NCBI RefSeq assembly: GCF_018853465.1 | Contig: NZ_JABBOU010000002.1 | Coordinates: 1-20,830, forward strand | DNA: 20,830 bases | Direction of reading: 5' to 3' | Source of the DNA: Acidithiobacillus montserratensis | Lineage (GTDB): Bacteria > Pseudomonadota > Gammaproteobacteria > Acidithiobacillales > Acidithiobacillaceae | In this document: piece after piece, positions 1 to 8,058 of the stretch | How the letters are laid out: each line of letters opens with the position of its first letter | Position numbering within the stretch: position 1 is the first letter of the stretch | Translations under genes and position numbers: made by a program | Notes under the pieces: model-generated | Seen by the model: only the letters and a program-made list of their open reading frames with translations | Databases searched by the model: none | Told to the model about the DNA's origin: nothing

Positions 1-524
1 ATCTCGTCGTCCATTCCGGTGATACCCTTTCGGGGCTGGCCCAGCGTGCCGGTGTCAGCGTCCAGGATCTGATGCGCTGGAACCACATCCGTTCGGCCAA
101 TGACCTTCAAGTCGGTAAGAAACTCACGGTTTATGGCGGCCAGGCAGCTCCCGTCTATACTGCAGCCCGCAGTCATCGCCAATTGACGGTTCGTCCCGGC
201 GAAAGTCTCTGGCAGATTGCGCAGCGGGCCGGTGTCGGCATGAATGCCATTGCCCGGGCCAACCATCTCACTGCACAGTCGGTCATTCATCCCGGTCAGG
301 TGCTGAATATTCCAGCGGAAACCGCTGTGGCCGCCATCAGCGCCCGTCAGGAACGCGCCGCCACTCAGCCCCGCGCCACCACCTATATTGTGCGCAAGGG
401 CGACACTCTCTGGCAGATCGCCCAGCAGTATCATGTCCAGCCCAAGTCTCTGATTCAATGGAATCGCCTGGCTTCCGCCAGCGACATTCAACCCGGTTCC
501 CGGCTCACCATCTACACACGCTAA
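1..524 (+). CDS. LysM-repeat cell-wall protein, C-terminal part (5' end outside window)
   Basis: The reading frame is open from base 3 to a TAA at 522-524, so this is the 3' end of a gene that starts before the window. Three LysM peptidoglycan-binding repeats are visible, at about bases 3-137, 180-317 and 381-518. Each opens with the typical motif ([30 protein letters not shown]) and closes with a PGxxLxI-type strand. LysM modules bind the glycan strands of peptidoglycan, so the protein very probably acts in the periplasm or at the cell wall. A membrane-bound lytic transglycosylase of the MltD type has this C-terminal layout, but the catalytic domain is not in the window. A LysM endopeptidase or an amidase is also possible. 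Only 23 bases separate it from fabI, so the two are probably co-transcribed. Confidence 0.85.
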   Translation, partial: LVVHSGDTLSGLAQRAGVSVQDLMRWNHIRSANDLQVGKKLTVYGGQAAPVYTAARSHRQLTVRPGESLWQIAQRAGVGMNAIARANHLTAQSVIHPGQVLNIPAETAVAAISARQERAATQPRATTYIVRKGDTLWQIAQQYHVQPKSLIQWNRLASASDIQPGSRLTIYTR

Positions 525-547
525 GCTTTAAGCAAGGGGTTTCTATT

Positions 548-1321
548 ATGGGTTTCATGGCAGGCAAAAAGGCACTCATCGTGGGTGTGGCCAATGATCG
601 TTCCATTTGCTGGGGAATTGCCCAGGCCATGCACCGCCAGGGAGCCGAAGTATTGCTGACCTACCAGGGTGAGCGCACCAAAAGCCGGGTGGAAGAGTTG
701 GCCGGGCAAATCGGCGCTCCAGAACCTCTGGAACTGGATCTGATGGATGATCAGCAATTGCAAAACGCCATGGAGCATATTCACTCACTTTGGGGTGGTG
801 TGGATATTGGTATTCATGGCGCCGCATTTGCGCCCAAGGAGGAACTCAGCGGGAGCTATCTGGATGCCACTACCCGTGAAGGCTTCCGCATTGCCCACGA
901 AGTTTCTTCCTACAGCTTCACCGCTATGGCCAAGGCCATGCATCCCTTGATGCAGGGTCGCCAGGGAGCTCTTTTGGCCCTCAGCTACCTTGGAGCCGAG
1001 CGTGCCATGGCCAACTACAACGTCATGGGCCTGGCCAAGGCCAGTCTCGAAGCCAGCATTCGGTATCTGGCTTATTCCCTTGGGAGTGATGGCATCCGCG
1101 TCAATGCTATATCCGCCGGCCCTATTCGCACTCTGGCTGCCAGCGGCATCAGCGAATTCCGCAAAATCCTCGATCACTATGCCGAGCATGCCCCACTGCA
1201 TCGCAATGTGACCCAGGAAGAAGTGGGGAACACTGCCGCCTTCCTTTGCTCCGACCTGGCTTCAGGCATTACCGGCGAAATCACTTATGTGGATGCCGGC
1301 TTCAATACCGTCGGGTTTTAG
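548..1321 (+). CDS. fabI: Enoyl-[acyl-carrier-protein] reductase (NADH), FabI
   Basis: FabI carries out the last reduction of each fatty-acid elongation cycle, turning trans-2-enoyl-ACP into acyl-ACP with NADH, as a cytosolic tetramer. The 257-residue product (E. coli 262) is a short-chain dehydrogenase fold. It has the N-terminal nucleotide-binding segment [16 protein letters not shown], the catalytic pair Tyr157 and Lys164 in YNVMGLAK, and Tyr147 in SYLGAER. The C-terminal [13 protein letters not shown] and the VDAGF end are also typical. The ATG at 548 was chosen because it aligns with the E. coli MGF start and has an AAGGGG-like ribosome site just upstream. The longer open frame upstream overlaps the LysM gene and has no FabI homology. 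Residue 93, where E. coli has the triclosan-linked Gly93, is Ala. Ala is also the natural residue in some triclosan-sensitive FabI proteins, so no resistance can be inferred. Confidence 0.97.
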   Translation: MGFMAGKKALIVGVANDRSICWGIAQAMHRQGAEVLLTYQGERTKSRVEELAGQIGAPEPLELDLMDDQQLQNAMEHIHSLWGGVDIGIHGAAFAPKEELSGSYLDATTREGFRIAHEVSSYSFTAMAKAMHPLMQGRQGALLALSYLGAERAMANYNVMGLAKASLEASIRYLAYSLGSDGIRVNAISAGPIRTLAASGISEFRKILDHYAEHAPLHRNVTQEEVGNTAAFLCSDLASGITGEITYVDAGFNTVGF

Positions 1322-1340
1322 GCACTTCTTGCCCTTTATT

Positions 1341-1363
1341 TGGCCGGAATCATCATCCGGCCA
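1341..1363. other. Perfect hairpin between convergent fabI and tal, no U-tract
   Basis: TGGCCGGA at 1341-1348 pairs with TCCGGCCA at 1356-1363 around the 7-base loop ATCATCA. It overlaps the tal stop codon (1353-1355) and lies 19 bases after the fabI stop. Neither strand shows a T-run after the stem, so it is not a classical intrinsic terminator. It may protect 3' ends of the two convergent transcripts. Confidence 0.5.
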
Positions 1364-2444
1364 CCGCCTTGCCCACCTCTGCGAGCATTTCTTCAAAGCT
1401 TTTAGAGAAGGCGGCAAGTCCTTCCTCCTGTAACTGTGCGGCGACCTGGTCCATGTCAATGCCCAGTGATTCAAGCTGGGACATAGTCGCCTGTGCGGCA
1501 TCCATGCCCTCCGTGATGCGATTCGCTATCTGACCATGATCCCGTAATTTATTCAGGGTTTCATCGGGCAGAGTATTGATGGTTTCCGGTCCCATCAAAG
1601 GTTCTACATAAAGCAGGTCTGAGTAAGCGGGATTTTTGGTACTGGTACTGGCCCAGAGCAGATACTGGGGGCGTCCACCCGCCTTGGCCAGTTCCGCAAA
1701 GCCCTCTCCATGGAAAGTTTCCTGATAGACACTGTACGCCACCTTGGCCATGGCTACTGCCGCCCGCCCGCGCAGAGCCAGCGCTTTGGGCGTCGCGATT
1801 TTTTCAAGATGCTGATCAACCAGCGTATCCACCCGGGACAGAAACAGGCTGGCCACTGCTTTGACCTTGCGCGGATCGCCCCCCTGTTTTACCCAGTGAG
1901 CCAACCCCTGTTGATAGGCAGCAAAAACCTTGCGCACATGATCCAGGCCGAACATCAAGGTGACATTCACAGATATACCTTCACCAATCAGGGTACGCAA
2001 AGCGGCAATCCCCTGGGCGGTAGCCGGCACCTTGATGAGCAGATTGTCGCGCTGCACCAAGCCCCGCAGACGGCGGGCTTCGGCTACTGTGGCCGCTTCA
2101 TCCTTGGCCAGACGCGGAGACTCTTCCCAACTCACCCAGCCGTCATCACCAGCACTGGCATGATGGGCCGGCTGGAGAAGATCACAGGCCATGCGCAAAT
2201 CCTGCAACACCAACTGCTCATACAGCCGCTCAGCGGATTCTGCCGACTGCCGCAGATCATCTCGATAATAAGGACTGGAGTGTATGGCCTTCTGGAAAAT
2301 ACTGGGATTGGAGGTTACCCCACTCACTCCATCCTCGTTGATATAATGCTTGAGAATATCATCGTGAATCAGCGTCCTGGATAAATTATCCAGCCAGATA
2401 CTCTGGCCGACCTCTTGGTGCAAAGCATGCAAATCGGTTGTCAT
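1353..2444 (-). CDS. tal: Transaldolase
   Basis: Transaldolase moves a dihydroxyacetone unit between sugar phosphates in the non-oxidative pentose phosphate pathway, in the cytosol. The 363-residue product has the (beta/alpha)8 signature of the longer transaldolase subfamily, also seen in actinobacteria and cyanobacteria. Visible motifs are IWLDNLSR with Asp19, GVTSNPSIF at 42-50, the Schiff-base Lys138 in LLIKVPAT, SVNVTLMFG at about 158-166, and WASTSTKNP further on. The ATG is preceded by a purine-rich GGGGAGATGGAAG ribosome site. The gene stands alone, convergent with fabI and divergent from the small membrane protein gene. It has no glucose-6-phosphate isomerase fusion of the kind found in some relatives. 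The segment SWEESPRLAKD differs slightly from the more usual EVSPxLAxD form. A weak promoter-like pair (TTGGAA, 16 bases, GATAGT on the - strand, roughly 2568-2597) lies upstream but is not convincing. Confidence 0.95.
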   Translation of the reverse strand: MTTDLHALHQEVGQSIWLDNLSRTLIHDDILKHYINEDGVSGVTSNPSIFQKAIHSSPYYRDDLRQSAESAERLYEQLVLQDLRMACDLLQPAHHASAGDDGWVSWEESPRLAKDEAATVAEARRLRGLVQRDNLLIKVPATAQGIAALRTLIGEGISVNVTLMFGLDHVRKVFAAYQQGLAHWVKQGGDPRKVKAVASLFLSRVDTLVDQHLEKIATPKALALRGRAAVAMAKVAYSVYQETFHGEGFAELAKAGGRPQYLLWASTSTKNPAYSDLLYVEPLMGPETINTLPDETLNKLRDHGQIANRITEGMDAAQATMSQLESLGIDMDQVAAQLQEEGLAAFSKSFEEMLAEVGKAVAG

Positions 2445-2599
2445 TCTTCCATCTCCCCGAACAGTTCATCAAAAATCTTCTCGCTACATCCCGTCCAGCC
2501 ACTCTCAGGCCAAGCAATGGCCCAGCCCCTGACATTCAGTGTAGACCAGGGCCAGAAATCATGCCGCAACTATCGATAACTCAGTACCCATTCCAACGC

Positions 2600-2628
2600 T
2601 TGCGGTACGGACAGAAGCAGCCTAATAT
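2600..2628 (+). promoter_or_regulatory. Candidate sigma70-type promoter for the DUF2892 gene
   Basis: A -35-like TTGCGG (2600-2605) and a -10-like TAATAT (2623-2628) are separated by exactly 17 bases. This would start a transcript near 2635, leaving a leader of about 30 bases before the ATG at 2665. The match to consensus is partial (3 of 6 and 4 of 6), so the spacing and position carry most of the argument. The rest of the 220-base tal/DUF2892 gap shows no other clear signal. Confidence 0.4.
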
Positions 2629-2664
2629 TCATACCCAGCCCTCTCATTTAAGGACGGCAAGATC

Positions 2665-2874
2665 ATGAAAATCACCAAAAACATGAACAACACTGAGCGT
2701 TGGCTGCGGATTTACTTCGGCGCCATTATCTTTCTGATTTATTTCGTCAATCCCTTTCCTTATCGTGAGTGGACCTTTTCCGGCTTACTCCTTATCGCGA
2801 CGGGCGTTTGGGGATATTGTCCGCTATACAGCCTCCTCAAGAAAAGTCGGAATCCGACCAAACTACAGCCCTGA
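2665..2874 (+). CDS. Small inner-membrane protein, DUF2892 / YgaP-type transmembrane domain
   Basis: The 69-residue product has two hydrophobic segments, about residues 14-30 (LRIYFGAIIFLIYFV) and 37-50 (TFSGLLLIATGVWG). It ends its core with GYCPLYSLL at 50-58. An N-terminal Asn-rich, basic start, two membrane helices and a G-[FY]-CPLYSLL motif are the signature of the DUF2892 family. That family is the membrane domain that in E. coli YgaP is fused to a rhodanese domain. No rhodanese domain is present here. An AAGGA ribosome site (2650-2654) lies 10 bases before the ATG. A second Met at codon 7 is an alternative start. The function of stand-alone members is unknown; a role near sulfur metabolism is only inferred from fused relatives. 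It has its own candidate promoter and sits 167 bases upstream of lysC. Confidence 0.8.
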   Translation: MKITKNMNNTERWLRIYFGAIIFLIYFVNPFPYREWTFSGLLLIATGVWGYCPLYSLLKKSRNPTKLQP

Positions 2875-3041
2875 TAATCGTCTTATCCGGGGATATCGCA
2901 TTCGACAACAAAGAGGTGTTCCTCCTCGACGCTGCTGCGATGCTCACAGGGGTACTTTGTTATGCGCCCCGTTACCCCTCCTGTACGAAAGTGCGTCAAG
3001 GCTTTATCATTTGCCCTTAATTTTTTTCTGAAATCACTGAA
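2875..3041 (+). promoter_or_regulatory. Leader region of lysC with inverted repeats and a T-run
   Basis: These 167 bases hold no convincing gene. They contain several inverted repeats: GAGG-TGTT-CCTC; AACAAAG near 2907-2913 with its complement CTTTGTT about 40 bases later; and AGGGGTA/TACCCCT around an 18-base loop. A small GTAC-GAAA-GTGC stem with a GNRA-type loop follows. A run of seven or more T lies at about 3019-3027, directly before the lysC start. There is no AGG/GGA/GAG ribosome site in the 17 bases before the ATG. I see none of the conserved lysine-riboswitch boxes. The region could be a structured leader, but this is inference. Confidence 0.35.
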
Positions 3042-4268
3042 ATGACACTCATCGTACAAAAATTTGGTGGAACTTCTGTGGGCAACCCGGAGCGCATTCG
3101 TGCGGTTGCCGAAAAAGTCATGGCCAGCCATCGCGCCGGACATCAGGTAGTTGTCGTGGTTTCGGCCATGTCCGGCGAAACTGATCGTCTCCTGCAACTG
3201 GCCCGCGCCATGGCAGCCGACCCTGCCGAGCGCGAACTCGACACCCTGCTCAGTACCGGAGAACAGGTGACCATTGCCCTGTTGTGTATGGCGTTGGAGG
3301 GAATGGGACAAGCCGCCGTATCGTTTACGGGTACCCAGGTGGCGATTACGACGGATTCTGCCCATACCAAGGCCCGTATCGAGCATATTGAAGACCACAA
3401 AATCCGGTCAGCACTGGAAGCCGGAAAAATCGTCGTGGTCGCCGGGTTTCAGGGTGTGGATCCTCACGGTAACATTACCACCTTGGGACGGGGCGGTTCA
3501 GACACGACCGCCGTGGCCTTGGCGGCTGCCCTCCATGCCGATGAATGTGATATTTTTACCGACGTAGATGGTATTTACACGACTGATCCGCGTGTGGAAT
3601 CCCGAGCACGACGCCTCGACCGCATTACTTTTGAAGAAATGCTCGAAATGGCCAGTCTCGGCGCCAAGGTATTACAAACGCGCTCTGTCGAATTTGCCAT
3701 GAAGTACAATGTTCCTGTTCGGGTGTTATCGTCTTTTCAGGATGGCCCCGGCACTCTGGTTACCAATGAGGAAAATTCTGTGGAAGCTCCCCGCGTTTCT
3801 GGCATCGCCTTCTCCCGTAACGAAGCCAAACTCACCATGATTGGCGTTCCTGATCATCCCGGTATCGCTTATTCCATTCTGGGACCCGTTTCTGATGCCA
3901 ACATCAACGTGGACGTCATTTTGCAGAACATTTCCGAAGCCGGCAAAACCGACTTCACCTTTACGGTTGACCGCAATGAATACGCCAAGGCCCGGGACAT
4001 TCTCGCAGAAGTGGCCGCCAAGCTGGGCGCGGAAGATGTCCGGGGTGACAATCATATTGTCAAGGTTTCGGTGGTGGGCGTAGGGATGCGCTCTCATGCG
4101 GGCATCGCCGCTACCATGTTCGCAACCCTCGGCAAGGAAAATATCAATATCCAGATGATTTCCACTTCGGAAATCAAGATTTCCGTGGTCATCGAAGAAA
4201 AATATCTGGAACTGGCCGTGCGTGCCCTGCATGCGGCCTTTGCTCTGGATGGGGAGGCTCCGGTCTGA
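3042..4268 (+). CDS. lysC: Aspartate kinase (aspartokinase)
   Basis: Aspartokinase phosphorylates L-aspartate, the committed step to lysine, diaminopimelate, threonine and methionine. The 408-residue product is the stand-alone type, similar in length to the Pseudomonas enzyme (about 410), with no fused homoserine dehydrogenase. The kinase domain has KFGGTSVG at 7-14 with Lys7, STGEQ at 71-75, and GRGGSDTTAVAL at 149-160. FTDVDGIYTTDPR at 172-184 completes it. Two ACT regulatory domains follow, near 263-340 (VPDHPGIAYSILGPVSDANINVD) and 343-405 (VGMRSHAGIAATMF, ISTSEIKISVVI). Feedback by lysine and/or threonine is therefore expected. Relatives of this class make a small second subunit from an internal start; I could not support one here. 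Its TGA overlaps the argD ATG by one base (ATGA). Confidence 0.97.
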   Translation: MTLIVQKFGGTSVGNPERIRAVAEKVMASHRAGHQVVVVVSAMSGETDRLLQLARAMAADPAERELDTLLSTGEQVTIALLCMALEGMGQAAVSFTGTQVAITTDSAHTKARIEHIEDHKIRSALEAGKIVVVAGFQGVDPHGNITTLGRGGSDTTAVALAAALHADECDIFTDVDGIYTTDPRVESRARRLDRITFEEMLEMASLGAKVLQTRSVEFAMKYNVPVRVLSSFQDGPGTLVTNEENSVEAPRVSGIAFSRNEAKLTMIGVPDHPGIAYSILGPVSDANINVDVILQNISEAGKTDFTFTVDRNEYAKARDILAEVAAKLGAEDVRGDNHIVKVSVVGVGMRSHAGIAATMFATLGKENINIQMISTSEIKISVVIEEKYLELAVRALHAAFALDGEAPV

Positions 4269-5434
4269 TGACACTCATGCACAACTATGCCCGCCTGCCC
4301 GTGGCTTTCAGCCGGGGTGAGGGAGTCTGGCTCTACGATACTGAGGGGCGCCGTTATCTGGATGCCCTGGCGGGCATTGCCGTAGTGGGCCTCGGCCACT
4401 GCCACCCAGCCGTCACGGCGGCGTTACAGTCCCAGGCCGGCACCCTGCTGCATACTTCCAATCTGTACCAGATTCCCTTGCAGGAACAACTGGCCGACAG
4501 CCTCTGTCGACTCAGCGGCCTGGATGCGGCTTTTTTCTGCAACAGCGGTGCCGAAGCCAACGAAGCCGCAATCAAAATGGCTCGGCTCCACGGTCATCAG
4601 AAAGGGATTGCCGAACCGCAGATTCTGGTATTTACCCAGGCTTTTCATGGCCGCACCCTGGCGGCATTGACTGCGACAGGCAACTATCGCATTCAGGAAG
4701 GTTTTGCGCCACTGGTACCCGGTTTTGTCCGCGCGCCCTATGGCGATGTGACCACCGTGCGTGGACTGCTGGCCGCCAACCCCGGCATTGTCGCCATCCT
4801 GGTGGAGCCGATACAAGGTGAAGGCGGAGTGCGTCCGGCACCCCAGGGATTTTTGGCAGAGCTGCGTACTCTGTGTGATACCCATGGGCTGTTGCTCATG
4901 CTGGATGAAGTGCAGACGGGCATTGGTCGCACCGGGACTTTTTTTGCGTATCAACAGATGGCCGGAGTTATGCCGGATGTACTCAGTCTCGCCAAAGGCC
5001 TGGGCAACGGCGTGCCCATCGGCGCCCTGCTGGCGCGCAAGAATGCCGCTGACTTGTTTGGACCCGGCAAGCACGGGACAACTTTTGGCGGCGGCCCCTT
5101 GGTCTGTGCGGCAGCCCAGGCGGTTCTGGATACCATGGAAAACGCGCATATCCCTGCCCAGGCCCAAAAAATGGGGGCGCTGTTGCAGGAAAAACTACGC
5201 CAGACCCTGGGACAGCATCCTGAGGTGCAGGATATCCGGGGTATGGGGCTGATGGTCGGTATTGAATTGCACAAAAAACCCGAACGTCTGGTGGAGCGTG
5301 CGCTGGCAGCGGGTTTACTGATTAATGTGACTGCCGACAAAGTCATTCGCCTCTTACCCCCGCTGATTATTACTGAACCGGAAATTGACCTGCTGGTTTC
5401 CGGGATCGCCCGCCTGCTGGAATCCACATCATGA
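4268..5434 (+). CDS. argD: Acetylornithine aminotransferase (class III, PLP)
   Basis: ArgD transfers an amino group from glutamate to N-acetylglutamate semialdehyde, giving acetylornithine in arginine synthesis. In many bacteria the same enzyme also serves as succinyl-diaminopimelate aminotransferase in lysine synthesis. The 388-residue protein shows the class III fold markers: FFCNSGAEANEAAIKMAR at 89-106, FHGRT at 126-130, and VEPIQGEGG at 179-187. LDEVQTGIGRTG at 212-223 contains the cofactor-binding Asp213. The PLP lysine is Lys243 in SLAKGLGNGVPIGA, followed by GTTFGGGPLVCAAA. The ATG overlaps the lysC stop, and a GGGGAGG ribosome site lies inside the lysC end, so translation is probably coupled. 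The neighbours argF and argG support the arginine role, and lysC upstream fits the possible diaminopimelate role. Confidence 0.96.
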   Translation: MTLMHNYARLPVAFSRGEGVWLYDTEGRRYLDALAGIAVVGLGHCHPAVTAALQSQAGTLLHTSNLYQIPLQEQLADSLCRLSGLDAAFFCNSGAEANEAAIKMARLHGHQKGIAEPQILVFTQAFHGRTLAALTATGNYRIQEGFAPLVPGFVRAPYGDVTTVRGLLAANPGIVAILVEPIQGEGGVRPAPQGFLAELRTLCDTHGLLLMLDEVQTGIGRTGTFFAYQQMAGVMPDVLSLAKGLGNGVPIGALLARKNAADLFGPGKHGTTFGGGPLVCAAAQAVLDTMENAHIPAQAQKMGALLQEKLRQTLGQHPEVQDIRGMGLMVGIELHKKPERLVERALAAGLLINVTADKVIRLLPPLIITEPEIDLLVSGIARLLESTS

Positions 5435-6369
5435 AGCTGCGTCATTTTCTCAGCCTGGTCGACCTCAGTCCCGGCGAATTGAAGGCTCTCCTGGAGCGGG
5501 CCATCGCTCTGAAGCAACTGCGCCAGCAGGGCGAAACCTACATGCCCTGCACCGGCAAAACACTGGCCATGATTTTTGAAAAATCCTCCACCCGTACCCG
5601 GGTTTCCTTTGAAACGGGTATGGCGCAACTGGGTGGACATGCCCTTTTTCTGTCACCCCGCGATACCCAGCTGGGGCGCGGGGAAAGCATCGAAGATACC
5701 GCCCGGGTGATTTCGCGCATGGTCGATATGGTGATGATCCGCACCTTCAGTCATGACACCCTGAAGCATTTTGCCGCCGCCTCCCGGGTTCCGGTCATCA
5801 ATGGCCTTTCCGATGATCATCATCCCTGCCAGCTTCTGGCCGATCTCATGACCGCCACTGAGCACTGGGGCGGCCTGGAAGGTCGCAAGGTCGCCTACAT
5901 TGGTGATGGCGCCAACAATATGGCCCATTCCTGGATGGAAGCGGCACGCATTTTCAATTTCAGCCTGCGCATCGGCAGCCCTGCCAAGTACTCGCCCAGC
6001 GCCGAAATGTTGGCTACGGGAGGAGAATATGTCACCGTCCTCCACGACCCCTTTGCCGCAGCGGAAGGCGCTGACCTGATTGTGACCGATGTCTGGACCA
6101 GCATGGGACAAGAGCAGGAAGCCGAACAACGCCGTACCATTCTTCAGGACTTTCAGGTGAACCACGCGCTCATGGCAGCGGCGGCACCCGGTGCCCTGTT
6201 CATGCACTGCCTGCCTGCCCATCGCGGCGAGGAAGTCAGTGCTGACGTCATTGATGGTCCACTGTCTGTCGTCTGGGAAGAGGCGGAAAACCGTCTGCAT
6301 GCCCAGAAAGCCCTTATGGAATTTTTATTTGGCATCGGCCCTGTGGCCGCTTTGCAAGGAGCCCTGTAA
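5431..6369 (+). CDS. argF: Ornithine carbamoyltransferase
   Basis: ArgF joins ornithine and carbamoyl phosphate to make citrulline in the cytosol. The 312-residue protein has the carbamoyl-phosphate site SSTRTRVSF at 52-60. It also has HPCQLLADL at 131-139, the ornithine-side motif DVWTSMGQ at 220-227, and the catalytic MHCLPAHRGEEV at 258-269. It is an anabolic, ArgF-type enzyme by context, because it lies between argD and argG rather than with arcA/arcC. The start ATG overlaps the argD TGA (ATGA at 5431-5434). The ribosome site before it is weak, so efficient translation probably depends on ribosomes finishing argD. Confidence 0.97.
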   Translation: MKLRHFLSLVDLSPGELKALLERAIALKQLRQQGETYMPCTGKTLAMIFEKSSTRTRVSFETGMAQLGGHALFLSPRDTQLGRGESIEDTARVISRMVDMVMIRTFSHDTLKHFAAASRVPVINGLSDDHHPCQLLADLMTATEHWGGLEGRKVAYIGDGANNMAHSWMEAARIFNFSLRIGSPAKYSPSAEMLATGGEYVTVLHDPFAAAEGADLIVTDVWTSMGQEQEAEQRRTILQDFQVNHALMAAAAPGALFMHCLPAHRGEEVSADVIDGPLSVVWEEAENRLHAQKALMEFLFGIGPVAALQGAL

Positions 6370-7569
6370 ATGGTCAAAAAAGTCGTTCTCGCCTATTCGG
6401 GGGGGCTGGACACCTCCGTTATCCTCAAGTGGTTGCAGGACCAATATCACTGTGATGTCGTCACCTTCACTGCCGACATCGGCCAGGGCGAAGAACTGGA
6501 ACCGGCGCGCCTCAAGGCAGAGAAACTGGGTGCCAAGGAAATTTTTATTGACGACCTGCGTCAGGAATTTGTCCGCGATTACGTTTATCCCATGTTTCGC
6601 GCCAACACTATTTATGAAGGGGAGTACCTGCTGGGTACCTCCATCGCCCGACCCCTCATCGCCAAGCGCATGGTGGAAATTGCCGCCGAAGTGGGCGCCG
6701 ACGCGGTAGCCCACGGTGCCACCGGCAAGGGCAATGATCAGGTCCGCTTTGAACTGGGTGCCTATGCACTCAACCCGGCCATTCAGGTCATTGCTCCCTG
6801 GCGGGAGTGGGATCTCAACTCCCGGGAAAAACTCCTGAATTATGCCGAAAAGCATGGTATTCCCGTGGAGAGACACGGCAAAAAATCCCCCTATTCCATG
6901 GATGCCAATCTGCTGCATATTTCCTACGAAGGCGGCATTCTCGAAGATCCCTGGGCCGAAGCCGAAGAGAGCATGTGGCGCTGGACCAATGCGCCAGAAA
7001 AGGCGCCTGACCAACCCCGCTATCTGGAAATCACCTATGCCCATGGAGATCCCATCGCGGTGGATGGCGAGGCCCTCAATCCCGCGCAATTGCTGGCCCA
7101 TCTCAATACGGTGGGGGGTGAGCATGGCATCGGTCGCCTGGATATTGTCGAAAACCGTTATGTCGGTATGAAATCCCGGGGTTGTTATGAAACGCCGGGG
7201 GGTACCATCCTGCTCAAGGCCCACCGCGCCATAGAATCTATCACCCTGGATCGGGAAGTCGCCCATCTCAAGGATGAACTCATGCCCCGCTATGCCAGCA
7301 TTGTCTATAATGGCTTCTGGTGGAGCCCCGAACGCCGCGCCCTGCAAACCCTGATCGACCAGACCCAGCGCCTCGTCAACGGTGTGGTGCGCGTCAAGCT
7401 CTACAAGGGCAGCTGCACGGTCGTGGGTCGCCAGTCTCAGGAAAGTCTTTTTGATCCGCGCATTGCTACTTTTGAAGATGATGCCGGAGCCTATAACCAG
7501 AAGGATGCGGAAGGATTCATTAAGCTCAACGCCCTGCGCCTGCGTATCGAAAAACGCCTGCAGGGATAA
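6370..7569 (+). CDS. argG: Argininosuccinate synthase
   Basis: ArgG condenses citrulline and aspartate with ATP to argininosuccinate, the penultimate step to arginine. The 399-residue product is the usual length of the shorter (non-E. coli) form. The ATP-binding loop AYSGGLDTS is at 8-16. The synthetase motifs [17 protein letters not shown] and [15 protein letters not shown] lie near residues 95-130, and [13 protein letters not shown] lies further on. The ATG follows the argF TAA with no gap, and AAGGAG in the argF end is its ribosome site. The aspartate used here is also the substrate of LysC at the head of the same gene run. argH, needed for the last step, is not in the window. Confidence 0.97.
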   Translation: MVKKVVLAYSGGLDTSVILKWLQDQYHCDVVTFTADIGQGEELEPARLKAEKLGAKEIFIDDLRQEFVRDYVYPMFRANTIYEGEYLLGTSIARPLIAKRMVEIAAEVGADAVAHGATGKGNDQVRFELGAYALNPAIQVIAPWREWDLNSREKLLNYAEKHGIPVERHGKKSPYSMDANLLHISYEGGILEDPWAEAEESMWRWTNAPEKAPDQPRYLEITYAHGDPIAVDGEALNPAQLLAHLNTVGGEHGIGRLDIVENRYVGMKSRGCYETPGGTILLKAHRAIESITLDREVAHLKDELMPRYASIVYNGFWWSPERRALQTLIDQTQRLVNGVVRVKLYKGSCTVVGRQSQESLFDPRIATFEDDAGAYNQKDAEGFIKLNALRLRIEKRLQG

Positions 7570-7579
7570 CTTTCAACGC

Positions 7580-7595
7580 GCACAGAACTCTGTGC
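7580..7595 (+). other. Intercistronic hairpin argG-gloA
   Basis: GCACAG (7580-7585) pairs with CTGTGC (7590-7595) around an AACT loop. The stem abuts the gloA ribosome site AAGGAG (7596-7601). No T-run follows, so termination is unlikely. It could affect gloA translation or mRNA decay between argG and gloA. Confidence 0.45.
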
Positions 7596-7607
7596 AAGGA
7601 GAAAAGT

Positions 7608-8015
7608 ATGCGTCTTTTACACACTATGCTGCGGGTGGGCGATATGGATCGCGCCATCCAGTTTTATACCGAAGTGTTGGGTATGCGCCTGTTGCGTCGC
7701 AAGGATTACCCCGAGGGGAAATTCACCCTCGCCTTTGTGGGCTACCAGGAGGAAAACGCCGGGGCCGTCATCGAACTCACCTATAACTGGGGCGTGGATC
7801 ACTATGATCTCGGCACCGGCTTCGGGCATATTGCCCTGGAAGTGGACAACGCGGCTTCCGCCTGTGATGCCATCCGCGCCAGAGGGGGCAAAGTAGTGCG
7901 CGAAGCCGGCCCCATGCAACATGGCAGCACCATCATCGCCTTCGTCGAAGATCCTGATGGCTATCGCATCGAGCTCATTGAACATAAAAGCGAGTTTGCC
8001 GAACATCCGGCCTGA
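7608..8015 (+). CDS. gloA: Glyoxalase I (lactoylglutathione lyase)
   Basis: GloA isomerises the hemithioacetal of methylglyoxal and glutathione to S-lactoylglutathione, which GloB then hydrolyses. The 135-residue product equals the E. coli enzyme in length. All four metal ligands fall at the E. coli positions: His5, Glu56, His74 and Glu122. The short form without the extra loops is the Ni/Co-dependent class, so nickel is the likely metal (family knowledge). The N-terminal [12 protein letters not shown] and the C-terminal [13 protein letters not shown] are both characteristic. AAGGAG lies 6 bases before the ATG. It follows argG by 38 bases, so it may share the arginine transcript, and a terminator follows it at 8061-8084. 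gloB lies about 2.1 kb downstream. Confidence 0.96.
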   Translation: MRLLHTMLRVGDMDRAIQFYTEVLGMRLLRRKDYPEGKFTLAFVGYQEENAGAVIELTYNWGVDHYDLGTGFGHIALEVDNAASACDAIRARGGKVVREAGPMQHGSTIIAFVEDPDGYRIELIEHKSEFAEHPA

Positions 8016-8058
8016 TCTCGACAACGCTCGTGAGTAAAACCGGTTCAGTATCGACTTT

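Noticed and set aside
458..547. Extended fabI start inside the LysM gene
   Set aside because: The FabI family begins at MGF, and the ATG at 548 has a ribosome site.
557..1321. Ala at FabI position 93 as triclosan resistance
   Set aside because: Ala is the natural residue there in some sensitive FabI proteins, so it says nothing by itself.
2769..3031. Small open frames overlapping the DUF2892 gene and the lysC leader
   Set aside because: They have no ribosome site, no family resemblance, and overlap a better-supported gene.
2875..3041. Lysine riboswitch before lysC
   Set aside because: None of the conserved lysine-box segments could be recognised in the leader.
4268..6369. Catabolic arginine deiminase-type locus
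   Set aside because: No arcA or arcC is present; argD and argG neighbours point to biosynthesis.
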